Shown: positions 46,478 through 55,710 of the stretch, piece after piece
Layout of the letters: the number at the start of each line of letters is the position of its first letter
Position numbering within the stretch: the first letter of the stretch is position 1
Position numbers and translations under genes: made by a program
NCBI RefSeq assembly: GCF_009928445.1
Contig: NZ_JAABNO010000005.1
Coordinates: 186,001 to 250,000, forward strand
Length of the DNA: 64,000 nucleotides
Origin: Clostridium sp. C8-1-8
GTDB lineage: Bacteria > Bacillota > Clostridia > Clostridiales > Clostridiaceae
Direction: 5' to 3'
Notes under the pieces: model-generated
Told to the model about the DNA's origin: nothing
Databases searched by the model: none
What the model saw: the letters and a program-made list of their open reading frames with translations, nothing else

Positions 46478-49047
46478 ATATTTTCAACAAAGTTACCCTG
46501 CAATCCATGAAAAAGAGTCGAACAAGAACCATTGTAACGGTAATCGGAGTTGTTCTGTCTGCTGCCATGATCACGGCAGTAGCCACCTTTGGAGTTTCTC
46601 TACTGAACTATATGATAAATGGAGCCATTGTAAAATACGGTGATTGGCACGTGGAGTTTATGAATGTACCTTCTTCTTTTGTCCAGCAGAAAAGCCAGGA
46701 CAAGGCAGTTTCAAACACCATAACCTTTGAAAACATAGGCTATGCATCACTTAACGGCGCCCAAAACCCCAACAAACCATATGTTTTTGTAGCTGGCTTT
46801 ACCAAAGAAGCCTTTGATAAATTGCCTATAACCTTGATTTCAGGCAGATTACCGAAAAACAATGACGAGATCCTTGTACCTGAACATGTCAAGACCAACG
46901 GAGGCGTTAAACTTACTATTGGTGACAAGCTTTCACTTGCGGTGGGAAGCCGTATGGAAGTGAACCAAGAACTCAACCAACACGCCCCTTACCTTTCAGG
47001 AAAAGAAAATCTTATACCAAAAACCAAAAAGACCTACACTGTTGTGGGTATCTGCCAAAGACCAACCTTTGAGGAAGCTTCTGCCCCTGGATATACCTTA
47101 ATAACAAAAGCAGATCCCCAAGATAAAATAAACAGCTTCAGCCTATTTGTAAAGCTTAAAAACCCACGTAGTATTCACAGTTACACAAAAACCTCAGCTG
47201 GTAATGAATCATTTGTGTTTAATGATAATGTTTTACGTTATATGGGTCTTTCTGATGACAATTTATTTAACACGATTCTGTACTCCATTGGCGGAATTGT
47301 ACTATCAATAATCATAATAGGTTCGATTTTTCTGATTTATAATGCCTTTACCATATCATTGAATGAACGGACAAGACAGTTTGGAATTCTTTCATCTGTT
47401 GGGGCCACTGCAAGACAATTGCAAAATTCTGTAATGTTTGAAGGACTTTGTATTGGTGCAATAGGTATTCCTATAGGTGTTATCTTAGGTATCGTAAGTA
47501 TTGGACTTGTTATTTCCGTTGTGTCTAAGAATTTTGCTAATATAGCCTACAGTAATGTTGCTCTAACCTTGACGGTATCTATACCTGCAATTATAGTTGC
47601 AGTAGTAGTCAGTATGGTCACTATTCTAATTTCAGCCTATATTCCTGCCAGAAAAGCTGCAAGTGCTCCTGTGCTTGAGAGTATTCGACAAACCAATGAG
47701 GTCAAAGTTGAAGCGAAAGCTGTGGAAACTTCAAAACTGGCTCAGCGTATTTATGGATTAGAGGGAACTCTTGCTCTAAAGAATTTTAAAAGAAATAAGA
47801 AGCGATACCGAAGCATCGTACTATCCCTTACCTTGAGTATAGTGTTGTTTGTATCTACAAGTGCTTTCGGAACAGATCTTAAGGATGTTGCCAAAAAGTC
47901 AGTAATGACAAATGACTATGACATATGTTTTTCCACTCAGGACATGTCTGAAAGTGAAATGTTTAGACTTTACGACAAATTTAAGACTGTTGATGGTATT
48001 TATCAAAGCTCTTATCAAGCTATTATGACCTATTCCTGTGTTGCTAAGAAAAGTGACTTTTCAGACCTATACAAGAAGTACTATGGTAATGATTTAAACG
48101 ATGAAACAGTTAACCTGCCAATGGATATTCAATTTATTAAGGACAGCGAATATATGAGTTTCATCAAAAGCTTAGGTCTTCCCATAAAGGAATATACTGG
48201 TCAAAATCCAAAAATGATTGCTGTAGCCAAGGCAAAAAAGGTTAATACCAAAAAAGACGGTAATAGTGATCTCATTAATATGTTTTCAAATCGTTCTATG
48301 AATTTTAATATCGCTCCAGAAATAAATGACAAATTAAAGATGGAACAGAGTCAAAATATAGACTTTACCCTTGTTGATACAATACCTATTGACATGCTTC
48401 CACGAAATCTTACAAAGCCTAAGACCTTCACTTTTATGGTGATTGCTCCTTATGAGCTAAAAGATAGGTTTGAAACTCCCGGTACCCATGTGGATATTAA
48501 GGGCTTAACCTTTAGGTCAAAAACACCATCAATATCAGTGGCAAAAATGGAGAAAATTATTCAGAGTTCTGGAATTACCTCGGACTATAACCTATACAAT
48601 GTATCTAAAATACTTGAACAGAATCGCAGCACAACATTTGTTGTGGATGTGTTCACCTATGTTTTTGTAATTATGATTTCATTGATTGCGGTTGCCAATG
48701 TGTTCAACACCATTTCTACCAATATAAAGCTGCGTAGACGCGAACTTTCCATGCTCCGCTCTGTAGGAATGTCTGAACAAGATTTTCAAAAAATGATGAA
48801 TTTCGAGTGCGCATTTTATGGCATGAGGGCTTTGCTCTTTGGACTTCCACTATCAGCACTTTCCTCTTGGCTTATTTACAGATGGATGGATGGTGGCTCT
48901 AACACAGTTAAATTTGTATTTCCGTGGCTCAGCATGGGAATAAGTGTGTTCAGCGTTTTCTTTGTAGTATTCATTACAATGTTGTACGCCATAAGCAAGA
49001 TAAAAAAGGAAAACATCATCGATGCACTTAGGGATGATATGACTTAA
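46474..49047 (+). CDS. FtsX-like ABC permease with two MacB/FtsX domains
   Basis: 857-residue membrane protein. TM1 (about 20-45) is followed by an extracellular MacB-like domain to about 260, three helices (about 265-390, including ERTRQFGILSSVGAT and IPARKAASAPVLESIR), a second helix and large external domain (about 445-710) and three final helices with LRRRELSMLRSVGMSEQDF. It thus has the 8-helix duplicated layout rather than the 10-helix BceB layout. GAGGGTGAGACC precedes the start. With the upstream kinase it may sense and remove cell-envelope-active peptides; substrate unknown. Confidence 0.9.
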   Translation: MNIFNKVTLQSMKKSRTRTIVTVIGVVLSAAMITAVATFGVSLLNYMINGAIVKYGDWHVEFMNVPSSFVQQKSQDKAVSNTITFENIGYASLNGAQNPNKPYVFVAGFTKEAFDKLPITLISGRLPKNNDEILVPEHVKTNGGVKLTIGDKLSLAVGSRMEVNQELNQHAPYLSGKENLIPKTKKTYTVVGICQRPTFEEASAPGYTLITKADPQDKINSFSLFVKLKNPRSIHSYTKTSAGNESFVFNDNVLRYMGLSDDNLFNTILYSIGGIVLSIIIIGSIFLIYNAFTISLNERTRQFGILSSVGATARQLQNSVMFEGLCIGAIGIPIGVILGIVSIGLVISVVSKNFANIAYSNVALTLTVSIPAIIVAVVVSMVTILISAYIPARKAASAPVLESIRQTNEVKVEAKAVETSKLAQRIYGLEGTLALKNFKRNKKRYRSIVLSLTLSIVLFVSTSAFGTDLKDVAKKSVMTNDYDICFSTQDMSESEMFRLYDKFKTVDGIYQSSYQAIMTYSCVAKKSDFSDLYKKYYGNDLNDETVNLPMDIQFIKDSEYMSFIKSLGLPIKEYTGQNPKMIAVAKAKKVNTKKDGNSDLINMFSNRSMNFNIAPEINDKLKMEQSQNIDFTLVDTIPIDMLPRNLTKPKTFTFMVIAPYELKDRFETPGTHVDIKGLTFRSKTPSISVAKMEKIIQSSGITSDYNLYNVSKILEQNRSTTFVVDVFTYVFVIMISLIAVANVFNTISTNIKLRRRELSMLRSVGMSEQDFQKMMNFECAFYGMRALLFGLPLSALSSWLIYRWMDGGSNTVKFVFPWLSMGISVFSVFFVVFITMLYAISKIKKENIIDALRDDMT

Positions 49048-49108
49048 TTCAAGCCACACAGTATTACTTTGATAGAAAAAACATATTTTCCACAAGAAAA
49101 TTCACAAC

Positions 49109-49148
49109 AAAAAACCTATGCTTAAATTTACTTTTAGCATAGTTTTTT
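49109..49148 (+). terminator. Terminator of the two-component/ABC operon
   Basis: CTATGCT / AGCATAG stem extended by A/T pairs and followed by seven T, about 60 bases after the permease stop. Confidence 0.82.
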
Positions 49149-49465
49149 TGCATTTAATTCATTATTGCTGAATAATGTGAATTAATGAATTTTTAATTAA
49201 CCTTTTTAAACTTTGGATAAAACTCATTTATTTTAATTAAAAAAATCATAACTATAATAGGCATAATATAATACTCTATTCTTTTGTTTATATAGATGTG
49301 CCAATCTTTGTCATAGGATTTTTATTTATCTATAAAACATATACTCTGCTAATATTTTTAATAAATATAGAAACAATAATTAATGTAACTGCACTTTCAA
49401 TTTTCTACCTAAGGTATACTTTATAAATACCCTAATATCACAATTAGAGGAATTAAGGTGATGTA
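49149..49465. other. Intergenic region upstream of the SDR gene
   Basis: About 317 very AT-rich bases; no coding frame or clear hairpin. The right end holds AAGGTGATGTA, the ribosome site of the SDR gene. Confidence 0.5.
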
Positions 49466-50260
49466 ATGAAAAAAATACTAATTACCGGCTGCGGTTCTGG
49501 CCTTGGACGTGAAGCAGCTTTTGCCTTAGCCAATAGAGGTCATTATGTCTATGCAACTACTCACACTACAGAACAAGCTAATAGAATCAACACTTTAAAC
49601 AAAAAATATAACCTTCCTCTTGAAGCCTTTAAATTGGATGTTTTACATAGTGATGATAGATTAATGGTAGCTGACCTTGAAATAGATGTTTTAATAAATA
49701 ATTCAGCCATTGGTAACTCTGGTTCAGTGGCTGAAATAGATATTAATGCGTATAGAGATACTTTTGAAACAAACGTTTTTTGCCCAATTGAATTAACTCA
49801 AATCGTATTAAAACAAATGATTGCTAGAAAAAAAGGAAGGATAATTTTTGTATCTTCTTTGGCTGGACTTACACCTATTCCTTTTTTATCTCCTTATTGT
49901 GCAACAAAATTTGCTTTAGAAGCCATAGCTCCGTCTTTAAATGAAGAACTTAAAGAACTTAAAAATGTTCATATTCCTGTTATTTTAATAGAACCTGGAA
50001 GCTATGCCACTGGATTTAATCAGAAAAACATAGCTAAGCAATTTAACTGGATGAAGATTAATTCTTATTTTAAAGCTAATTTACGCTCATTAGAAAGAAA
50101 GCAATATGTGTACTTTAAGCTCACTGAGTCCTCTAACTTCGACTCTATTATAAATAAATACATAAAAGCTGTAGAAGATAAGCATCCAAGAGAAAGATAT
50201 ATATCCCCTTCCAGTCAAGGAGCTTTTATAAAAGTTAAAAATATATTTATGAGAAGATAA
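49466..50260 (+). CDS. Short-chain dehydrogenase/reductase
   Basis: 264-residue classical SDR oxidoreductase. NAD(P) motif TGCGSGLGREA at 7-17, INNSAIGNSG for the central strand, catalytic Ser130/131 in FVSSLAGLTP, and Tyr144/Lys148 in PYCATKFALEA; EPGSYATGFNQ is the usual product-side loop. AAGGTGATG precedes the ATG. Monocistronic with a terminator; substrate unknown. Confidence 0.92.
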   Translation: MKKILITGCGSGLGREAAFALANRGHYVYATTHTTEQANRINTLNKKYNLPLEAFKLDVLHSDDRLMVADLEIDVLINNSAIGNSGSVAEIDINAYRDTFETNVFCPIELTQIVLKQMIARKKGRIIFVSSLAGLTPIPFLSPYCATKFALEAIAPSLNEELKELKNVHIPVILIEPGSYATGFNQKNIAKQFNWMKINSYFKANLRSLERKQYVYFKLTESSNFDSIINKYIKAVEDKHPRERYISPSSQGAFIKVKNIFMRR

Positions 50261-50283
50261 TTACAGATTATTTGAAGTTGCTC

Positions 50284-50326
50284 AAAAAAAAGTTCACTGA
50301 AAAAGGTAACTTCAGCGAACTTTTTT
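50284..50326. terminator. Bidirectional terminator
   Basis: Stem GTTCACTGAA / TTCAGCGAAC flanked by A-run and T-run, between the convergent SDR and cytochrome-b5-like genes. Confidence 0.85.
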
Positions 50327-50365
50327 GCTGTCCAAATTATGATTTAAGTATTATCATAATTCACA

Positions 50366-51070
50366 TTACTTAAGTTTTCCAACAACTGTTAGATCTTTTA
50401 ACACTGACTCTCCATGAGGAGACTTGCTGAGCTCCGCTGACAAATCTGTTCCAGCCTTTTGTCCATGGTGTTTACCATTTTTCCACTCTGGCACATCTGT
50501 AACATCATAAACTAAACCTTTGTAAGCTACATATGCTTTGTTTCCATTAATCCCATTATATTTTGATAATTCGTCTAAAGTATAGCTCTTTAATTTACTA
50601 GTATCAACCGAATCAGAAACCTGATGGTTATTTTCCTTTTCAGATGCTACATTTAATGCATTAGGAATGATCAAATGAACTGCAATCCCAAGAATAAGAA
50701 GAACGGCAATAATTCGATGTGCAATAAACCAGGCCCCTTTCCTTGGCTTTTTCTTAATGTTTGCATAAACACCAAGTGAGACCTGTATAATCAGCATAAT
50801 CGCAGCAATAGCTCCAGTAACATTCATTCCAAACCTAGAAAACTGAGCAGCGAAATGTGCCAGTAACAAGATAACTGTAGCAAAGCCAAAATATTTGTGA
50901 TTACGTACAAATACAGTCATCAATACCTTCATAAGTTTCTTCCCAACTGGATAACTAGAAATCTCCTTACTAAAGCGCTTATTAATAATCTTCACACAAT
51001 AGTTCAATATAGTACCTGCAAAAGCCAACACAAGAAGCCATCCAAATAGTCCTCCTAATTTTCCAAACAT
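50366..51070 (-). CDS. Membrane protein with C-terminal cytochrome b5-like domain
   Basis: 234 residues. Four membrane helices (about 5-25, 55-75, 82-102, 113-133) carry several His (NHKYFGF, LLAHFAAQF, FIAHRIIAV, IAVHLII), as in b-type heme membrane proteins. After a linker follows a b5-like heme/steroid-binding domain (about 160-234; KSYTLDELSKYNG, KGLVYDVTDVPEW, GKHHGQKAGTDLS, SPHGESVL). GTTAGGAGG precedes the ATG. Probably a small electron-transfer or heme-handling protein; partner unknown. Confidence 0.82.
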   Translation of the reverse strand: MFGKLGGLFGWLLVLAFAGTILNYCVKIINKRFSKEISSYPVGKKLMKVLMTVFVRNHKYFGFATVILLLAHFAAQFSRFGMNVTGAIAAIMLIIQVSLGVYANIKKKPRKGAWFIAHRIIAVLLILGIAVHLIIPNALNVASEKENNHQVSDSVDTSKLKSYTLDELSKYNGINGNKAYVAYKGLVYDVTDVPEWKNGKHHGQKAGTDLSAELSKSPHGESVLKDLTVVGKLK

Positions 51071-51228
51071 AGGTAACCTCCTAACACTTTTTTATAAACT
51101 CTTATTAATATTACCAATAATTGTATTATACAATCATTTCATATTACTTCCAATAAGTTTATTTTTATTAGGAAAGTAGCCATCTACAGGAAGCTTGCAT
51201 TTACACAATTGCTTTTGAGTATCCTTTA

Positions 51229-51636
51229 CTATATACTGCTTAATCTCTCAAGCCACTTCAATATGCAACCACACTTAAAGAAATCTAAGAGTGCTCCATC
51301 ACAAAAGCGCTCAGCTCTGACAGCCCCCATAATAAGTGCAAGCACACACTGTGCATTCAAAGTTGAAACGTCAACCTTCTTCATATCATCCATATCCCAT
51401 TCAAGTCCATTAGCTTTAAGAATATCTCCATATCGGTTAAGCTCCATATCTTTATTACTTTCTTCAAAATTGTAGACATCCTTTATAAAGTTATTAACCA
51501 TTTCGGAATACCCTACAAAAGGCATATGTATAGGATGCTCCAGCGTTCCATCGTTTTCTTTATCAATAACCCATTCACCAAAGCTATCCCACTGGATCAT
51601 GGGTATGTATTTTGTTAAAATATCAAATTTATTCAT
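51229..51636 (-). CDS. DUF6508 protein
   Basis: 135-residue cytoplasmic protein of the DUF6508 type, function unknown. Characteristic is the C-terminal run MDDMKKVDVSTLNAQCVLAL followed by GAVRAERFCDGAL and the end CGCILKWLERL. AGGAGGATAAGG precedes the ATG. It stands between the b5-like gene and tagA-like gene, separately transcribed as far as can be seen. Confidence 0.8.
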   Translation of the reverse strand: MNKFDILTKYIPMIQWDSFGEWVIDKENDGTLEHPIHMPFVGYSEMVNNFIKDVYNFEESNKDMELNRYGDILKANGLEWDMDDMKKVDVSTLNAQCVLALIMGAVRAERFCDGALLDFFKCGCILKWLERLSSI

Positions 51637-51665
51637 CCTTATCCTCCTAAGTATCTGTGTAGCTT

Positions 51666-52412
51666 TTATTTTATATGCTTATTTAATGCTTCAACAAATG
51701 CTCTGTATGCAAAAATCTTCAATTTTTTCTGCCTTTCCTTTCGGGATGGTTCATTTATTCTCCTAAATAACCATTCTAAATTTAACCTTTTCCAAACTTC
51801 TGGTGTTCTTTTAACTTTTCCTGTGATTACATCAAGGCTTCCTCCTACACCAAAAACCACTTTAGATTTAAGCTGATTCTTGTTTTTATATATCCACTTA
51901 TCTGCAAGTGGTGAACCTAATGCAACTATAAGGATATCAGGCTCTACACTTTTTATATCTTCAACAATTTTAAGTTCTTCTTCTTTATTAAAATAACCAT
52001 GATGTCTACCTACAATTTTAACATTAGGATAATTCTTCATAACATATTCTGAGGTTTTTCTGTTTACTTCTTCATCTGAACCCAGAAAATAAAATGACCA
52101 CCCCTTTGAATTTCCCACTTTAAGAGATTCTAAAAGCAAATCATAACCTGTAACACGCTCTGGTACTGGATTACGCTTTAACCTTGACGCTAAAACAATG
52201 CCAATCCCATCAGGTGTTATTAAATCTGCTTCAAGTGATATTTTTTTCAGCTCAGGGTCTTCCTGGATCTCTATAGCAATTTCTGGATTCACAGTAATAA
52301 TATGAAATAGCTTATCTCTATATTTTTGTATAGTATTATCTATTAAATTGATTGTTTCATTTAGATTTAATTTTGTGAAGGATATGCCTAAAATATCAAC
52401 ATAATTATTCAT
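51666..52412 (-). CDS. tagA: WecG/TagA/CpsF family glycosyltransferase
   Basis: About 248 residues. Family GT26: transfers N-acetylmannosamine to undecaprenyl-PP-GlcNAc in wall teichoic acid synthesis, or a related sugar. Landmarks are ADLITPDGIGIVLASRL with the catalytic Asp, PERVTGYDLL, DILIVALGSPLADKWI and FGVGGSLDVITGKVKRTPEV. The ATG at 52412 has AAGGGGGAACGAGC in front; a TTG ten codons upstream would include this site. A lone tagA, apart from other wall polymer genes. Confidence 0.88.
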   Translation of the reverse strand: MNNYVDILGISFTKLNLNETINLIDNTIQKYRDKLFHIITVNPEIAIEIQEDPELKKISLEADLITPDGIGIVLASRLKRNPVPERVTGYDLLLESLKVGNSKGWSFYFLGSDEEVNRKTSEYVMKNYPNVKIVGRHHGYFNKEEELKIVEDIKSVEPDILIVALGSPLADKWIYKNKNQLKSKVVFGVGGSLDVITGKVKRTPEVWKRLNLEWLFRRINEPSRKERQKKLKIFAYRAFVEALNKHIK

Positions 52413-52530
52413 GCTCGTTCCCCCTTGCCTTGTAGCAATCAATAAGATTATACATGTTCTCTACTATATTCCTAGGATTGTTTTATATCCTTTTTAAAGC
52501 TCTCTCATGGTAAAGTTATTAACTTGTCAT

Positions 52531-54351
52531 CTATGTTAATGAAATCATAACCTCAAGTTTTCCTGTTTTATCAATTCTTTCATAAATACTTATCCTATAC
52601 ACCTCAGTTTTTGTTCCACTGTGATTATTGTAAGTACATTCTTCTATTGTGCATTGCAAATTTCTTTGGAAAAATAATTCTGCTTTAAAATTATCGGTTT
52701 GAATTATTACCTTTCCTGGTTCTACTAGCTTAGGCTTTATCCTTGTAATAAATACTTCTTGTATTTCATTATCTACTGTATTAAATTCAAATTCATCTTT
52801 AATATTAAGTTGCAATTTTTCATGATTCCATATAAACTTTCTTTCAAAATTAATAAGTTCCTCACAGGAGTATGCTTTATTCAAGACTAAATCAAAATAA
52901 GTTTTGGAAGCTTCATTTTCACATCTAATAACTTCAGCATTATATTCTTTTCCATAGGATTGACACTTATTGTTTATTATCGGCACAGAATGTCCAAAAG
53001 AAGCTGCTGCAATAAAGTTATATCTAGTATCATTGGAAAAATACTCCTTCACATATTCTGGTGAACCAATATCAATAAAAATCCCCTGTCCTTTATAATT
53101 TAAAATAAAATTTCCCAAATCATTGTGATTGTGAGGTTCATCATTGTGTCCTCCCTTCGCAGCAAAGGCTACAAAGTTTTTATCTTGATTTTCTCTTCTA
53201 TCCACAAGCCATTGTGATTCTGAAAAATAATAAGTTCCAAGTTTTTCATTATAATTTTCATTATTTAGGTTCGTGCTCCAAAATATCTTTCTTATCATAG
53301 CTGGCCATCGAAATGTATGATCGTAATAAATATTATAACTATCCTTATAGTTGTAGCCGCTTATTCCCAGTATCTCTTCAAGCTTTGAAAATAAGCCACA
53401 GTCACCAGACCACTTTTCATTGCCAGCATCAGAAAAGTTTACAAAATATGTTGATGGAAACTGAAGTATTTGTGGCAATTCCGCTATCTTTTTAATCTTG
53501 TCATTAGTAGTAAGCAGTGATATTTTTCCAGCTGTTCTTTCTTTAAGTAGCTCAGCAAAGTATACATAAAAACTGAAGCCATAGCTCCAGTAAGCTAATC
53601 CTTCTGTTATTAACCCATCCTTATCGAAGGCATCAACAAATGCTTCCATACAGTTTATCACTCTTTTTATTATCATACTAAGCTCATCAATATCTTGTAC
53701 AAGATAAAGGGCTGCTGATCCTATAGACCCACCACAGACCGATGACCAGTTCATATGTGCACTTTCCCACCAGTACTCATTGACCTTAAATACATTAATA
53801 ACTCTTTTAAATATTTCATTTTTTAGTCTTTGAGCCAAAAACGCGTCAATATTTTCACCTATAATAGATAAAATTTCTGCAAAAAAGAAGGCACTCTCTG
53901 CGGCAAATAAAGCTATAGATTTATCTGGTCCAACTTTATCATCTCTAATACTCTCTGCCGTCATGCTGAAATGTGCTGGCAATTCCCAACTGTATAAATC
54001 ACACCATTGCCATAATCTTTCTTCAATAAGCGGCAAATAATTTTCATCTTTTTCTGTAATATATGCTATTACCAATGAAAACAACTGTTTTCTTTTTTTG
54101 AAATAAGCATTCTCAAACTTTATTCGATTTCCTGTCCTTTCAAATTCCATATACATACTAAAACTTATATCAACAGAACCTTCATTTGATATTTCACTAC
54201 AGTATTCCATTACCTGCTTAAGCATTCCACTAACGTAAATGTTTTCTTTTAACTTCCCTATTAACTTTTCATCTTTAGCTTCAGGAAACAAGATATATCC
54301 ATTCTTTGTTCCATAAAGCAAGGCTTCCTTAATTTCATCTATATTAATCAT
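52531..54351 (-). CDS. Heparinase II/III family protein
   Basis: 606-residue polysaccharide lyase-like protein: N-terminal alpha/alpha toroid (WWESAHMNWSSVCGGSIGSAAL) and a C-terminal beta-sandwich with the family motif HNDEPHNHNDLGNFIL and FIDIGSPEY. There is no signal peptide, so it would act inside the cell on imported uronate oligomers, or the N-terminus is atypical. AGGAG six bases before the ATG. Family members cleave heparin-like, alginate or other uronic acid polymers; the substrate is not fixed. No sugar transport genes adjoin. Confidence 0.85.
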   Translation of the reverse strand: MINIDEIKEALLYGTKNGYILFPEAKDEKLIGKLKENIYVSGMLKQVMEYCSEISNEGSVDISFSMYMEFERTGNRIKFENAYFKKRKQLFSLVIAYITEKDENYLPLIEERLWQWCDLYSWELPAHFSMTAESIRDDKVGPDKSIALFAAESAFFFAEILSIIGENIDAFLAQRLKNEIFKRVINVFKVNEYWWESAHMNWSSVCGGSIGSAALYLVQDIDELSMIIKRVINCMEAFVDAFDKDGLITEGLAYWSYGFSFYVYFAELLKERTAGKISLLTTNDKIKKIAELPQILQFPSTYFVNFSDAGNEKWSGDCGLFSKLEEILGISGYNYKDSYNIYYDHTFRWPAMIRKIFWSTNLNNENYNEKLGTYYFSESQWLVDRRENQDKNFVAFAAKGGHNDEPHNHNDLGNFILNYKGQGIFIDIGSPEYVKEYFSNDTRYNFIAAASFGHSVPIINNKCQSYGKEYNAEVIRCENEASKTYFDLVLNKAYSCEELINFERKFIWNHEKLQLNIKDEFEFNTVDNEIQEVFITRIKPKLVEPGKVIIQTDNFKAELFFQRNLQCTIEECTYNNHSGTKTEVYRISIYERIDKTGKLEVMISLT

Positions 54352-54588
54352 TTTTAACTCCTACTTCGTTTTTTATAATTTTACCATAATTATTTAAAAT
54401 AATATATTATTTTACTACCATTTAATCTTTTGTTAAAACTCTCACTGTCATTATCAATTCGGATATTAATTCTCTAATTAACATAAATTTAGACGTGAAA
54501 GTAGCCAGAAACCTTTATTTAATTTAGCTGTCCATAAAGCGTAAAGAAACAATGCATGATCCAGTATAGGATTTTCTTAAGTAATGTC

Positions 54589-54722
54589 TTATTCTCCTAT
54601 GCTAATAACAGGAAAATGTATATCAACCTCTAACTCATCGTCCTTCTCGCAAAGGTGAGAATAAAATATTTCAAAGGATGGGAATATGTCCACTTAATAA
54701 ATCTTTTGATATTTAATCTTCA
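54589..54722 (-). pseudogene. 3' remnant of a MerR/GyrI-domain regulator gene
   Basis: The minus strand encodes a near copy of the last about 40 residues of the intact MerR-type gene at 57468-58874 (VDIFPSFEIFYS and EKDDELEVDIHFPV against MDMFPSFEIFYS and EKDDELEVDIHFPV). One in-frame TAA replaces a GAA codon, and the rest of the gene is missing. The remnant stops next to the IS110 transposase fragment, which probably marks the break. Read directly from the two DNA stretches. Confidence 0.85.
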
Positions 54723-54734
54723 ATCCATAGTTCT

Positions 54735-55103
54735 ATGGAACATAAAATACCTGAATTAGAACTCGCTATTAATGGTTATATTACACTAAAGATTATCAAA
54801 AGCCACTTTGAAGATTTAAAGCACCGCAAAACGGATCTAGAAGCTATAATAACCAAACTTGCTAAGCCTTATATGGAGGAAGTTGACCTCATTTTAACCG
54901 CACCATCTTTTAAAAATACCTTTACAGCAATTACAATAATATCTGAAATCGGTGTAAATATGGATGTATTTCCCACTGCAAAGTGCCTATGCTCTTGGAC
55001 TCAACTAACTCCAGCAAACAATGAAAGTGCTGGTAAAAAGAAATTTCTTCATCAATTGACCAACCGTGCTGACCACTTATATATTTTGACTTTTAAAAAT
55101 TAG
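54735..55103 (+). mobile_element. IS110-family transposase fragment
   Basis: About 122 residues from the middle and second half of an IS110/IS1111 transposase: coiled-coil helices, then the Transposase_20 part (FKNTFTAITIISEIG, FPTAKCLCSWTQLTPANNES, AGKKKF). The N-terminal DEDD catalytic domain and the C-terminal Ser motif are missing, and no ends could be found. Inactive remnant next to a truncated regulator gene. Confidence 0.85.
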
Positions 55104-55179
55104 GTTCATTGTTTACTTTATGTAATTTAACTCCACTATTGACATTTTTAATAAAAAGTAGCATCATAAAATAGTTAAC

Positions 55180-55710
55180 ATGTTGTCTATTTTTTTAATA
55201 AAGGAGCTGATAAAAATTAATCAATACTATATACAACAAATTTTTGCTACAATTTTTTATTTATCAAATAAGATTCAAGTCCAAGGTGATAAATTAGATG
55301 AAAGAATAACAGTAAGGCAATGGATGGTGCTTCTAACAATTTTGCATCTACCTGAAGATCAAGCTTCTTATAGCCAAATAGCAGATAAAATGGGCTGCAC
55401 AAAACAAAATGTAAAACACATTATTGGAAGCTTAGAAAAAAAGAATTATGTTTTCTTAGAAAAAAATGAAAAAGATAAGCGTGCTATGAATATTAGAATA
55501 ACTGAAGACTGTAAAGAAATTATGGAACAGTACTACGAAAAGGGCAATCATTTCCTCGATAATATATTTAGCTGTTTTAGTGAAAATGATTTAAAAATCC
55601 TTTGGGAACAACTTAGAAAAATAGCCAATTACGACGGAAGTAATTGGACCGGTTATGAAGAAAAAGTTCCTATTGGTGAAATAGAAGGAGATAATATTAA
55701 TGACAAATAA
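55180..55710 (+). CDS. MarR family transcriptional regulator
   Basis: About 165-176 residues with the MarR winged helix (ASYSQIADKMGCTKQNVKHIIGSLEKKNYVF, wing EKDKRAMNIRIT). The start is unusual: the ATG at 55180 lacks a ribosome site, while AAGGAG at 55201-55206 lies inside the frame with no ATG or GTG after it, only ATA or ATT codons; a rare start is possible. Its end overlaps the thioesterase-like gene by 11 bases, so both are one operon and the regulator probably controls it. Confidence 0.85.
   Translation: MLSIFLIKELIKINQYYIQQIFATIFYLSNKIQVQGDKLDERITVRQWMVLLTILHLPEDQASYSQIADKMGCTKQNVKHIIGSLEKKNYVFLEKNEKDKRAMNIRITEDCKEIMEQYYEKGNHFLDNIFSCFSENDLKILWEQLRKIANYDGSNWTGYEEKVPIGEIEGDNINDK

Noticed and set aside
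54735..55103. Functional IS110 element with bridge RNA
   Set aside because: The catalytic N-terminal domain and both ends are missing, so no active element or bridge RNA can be claimed.
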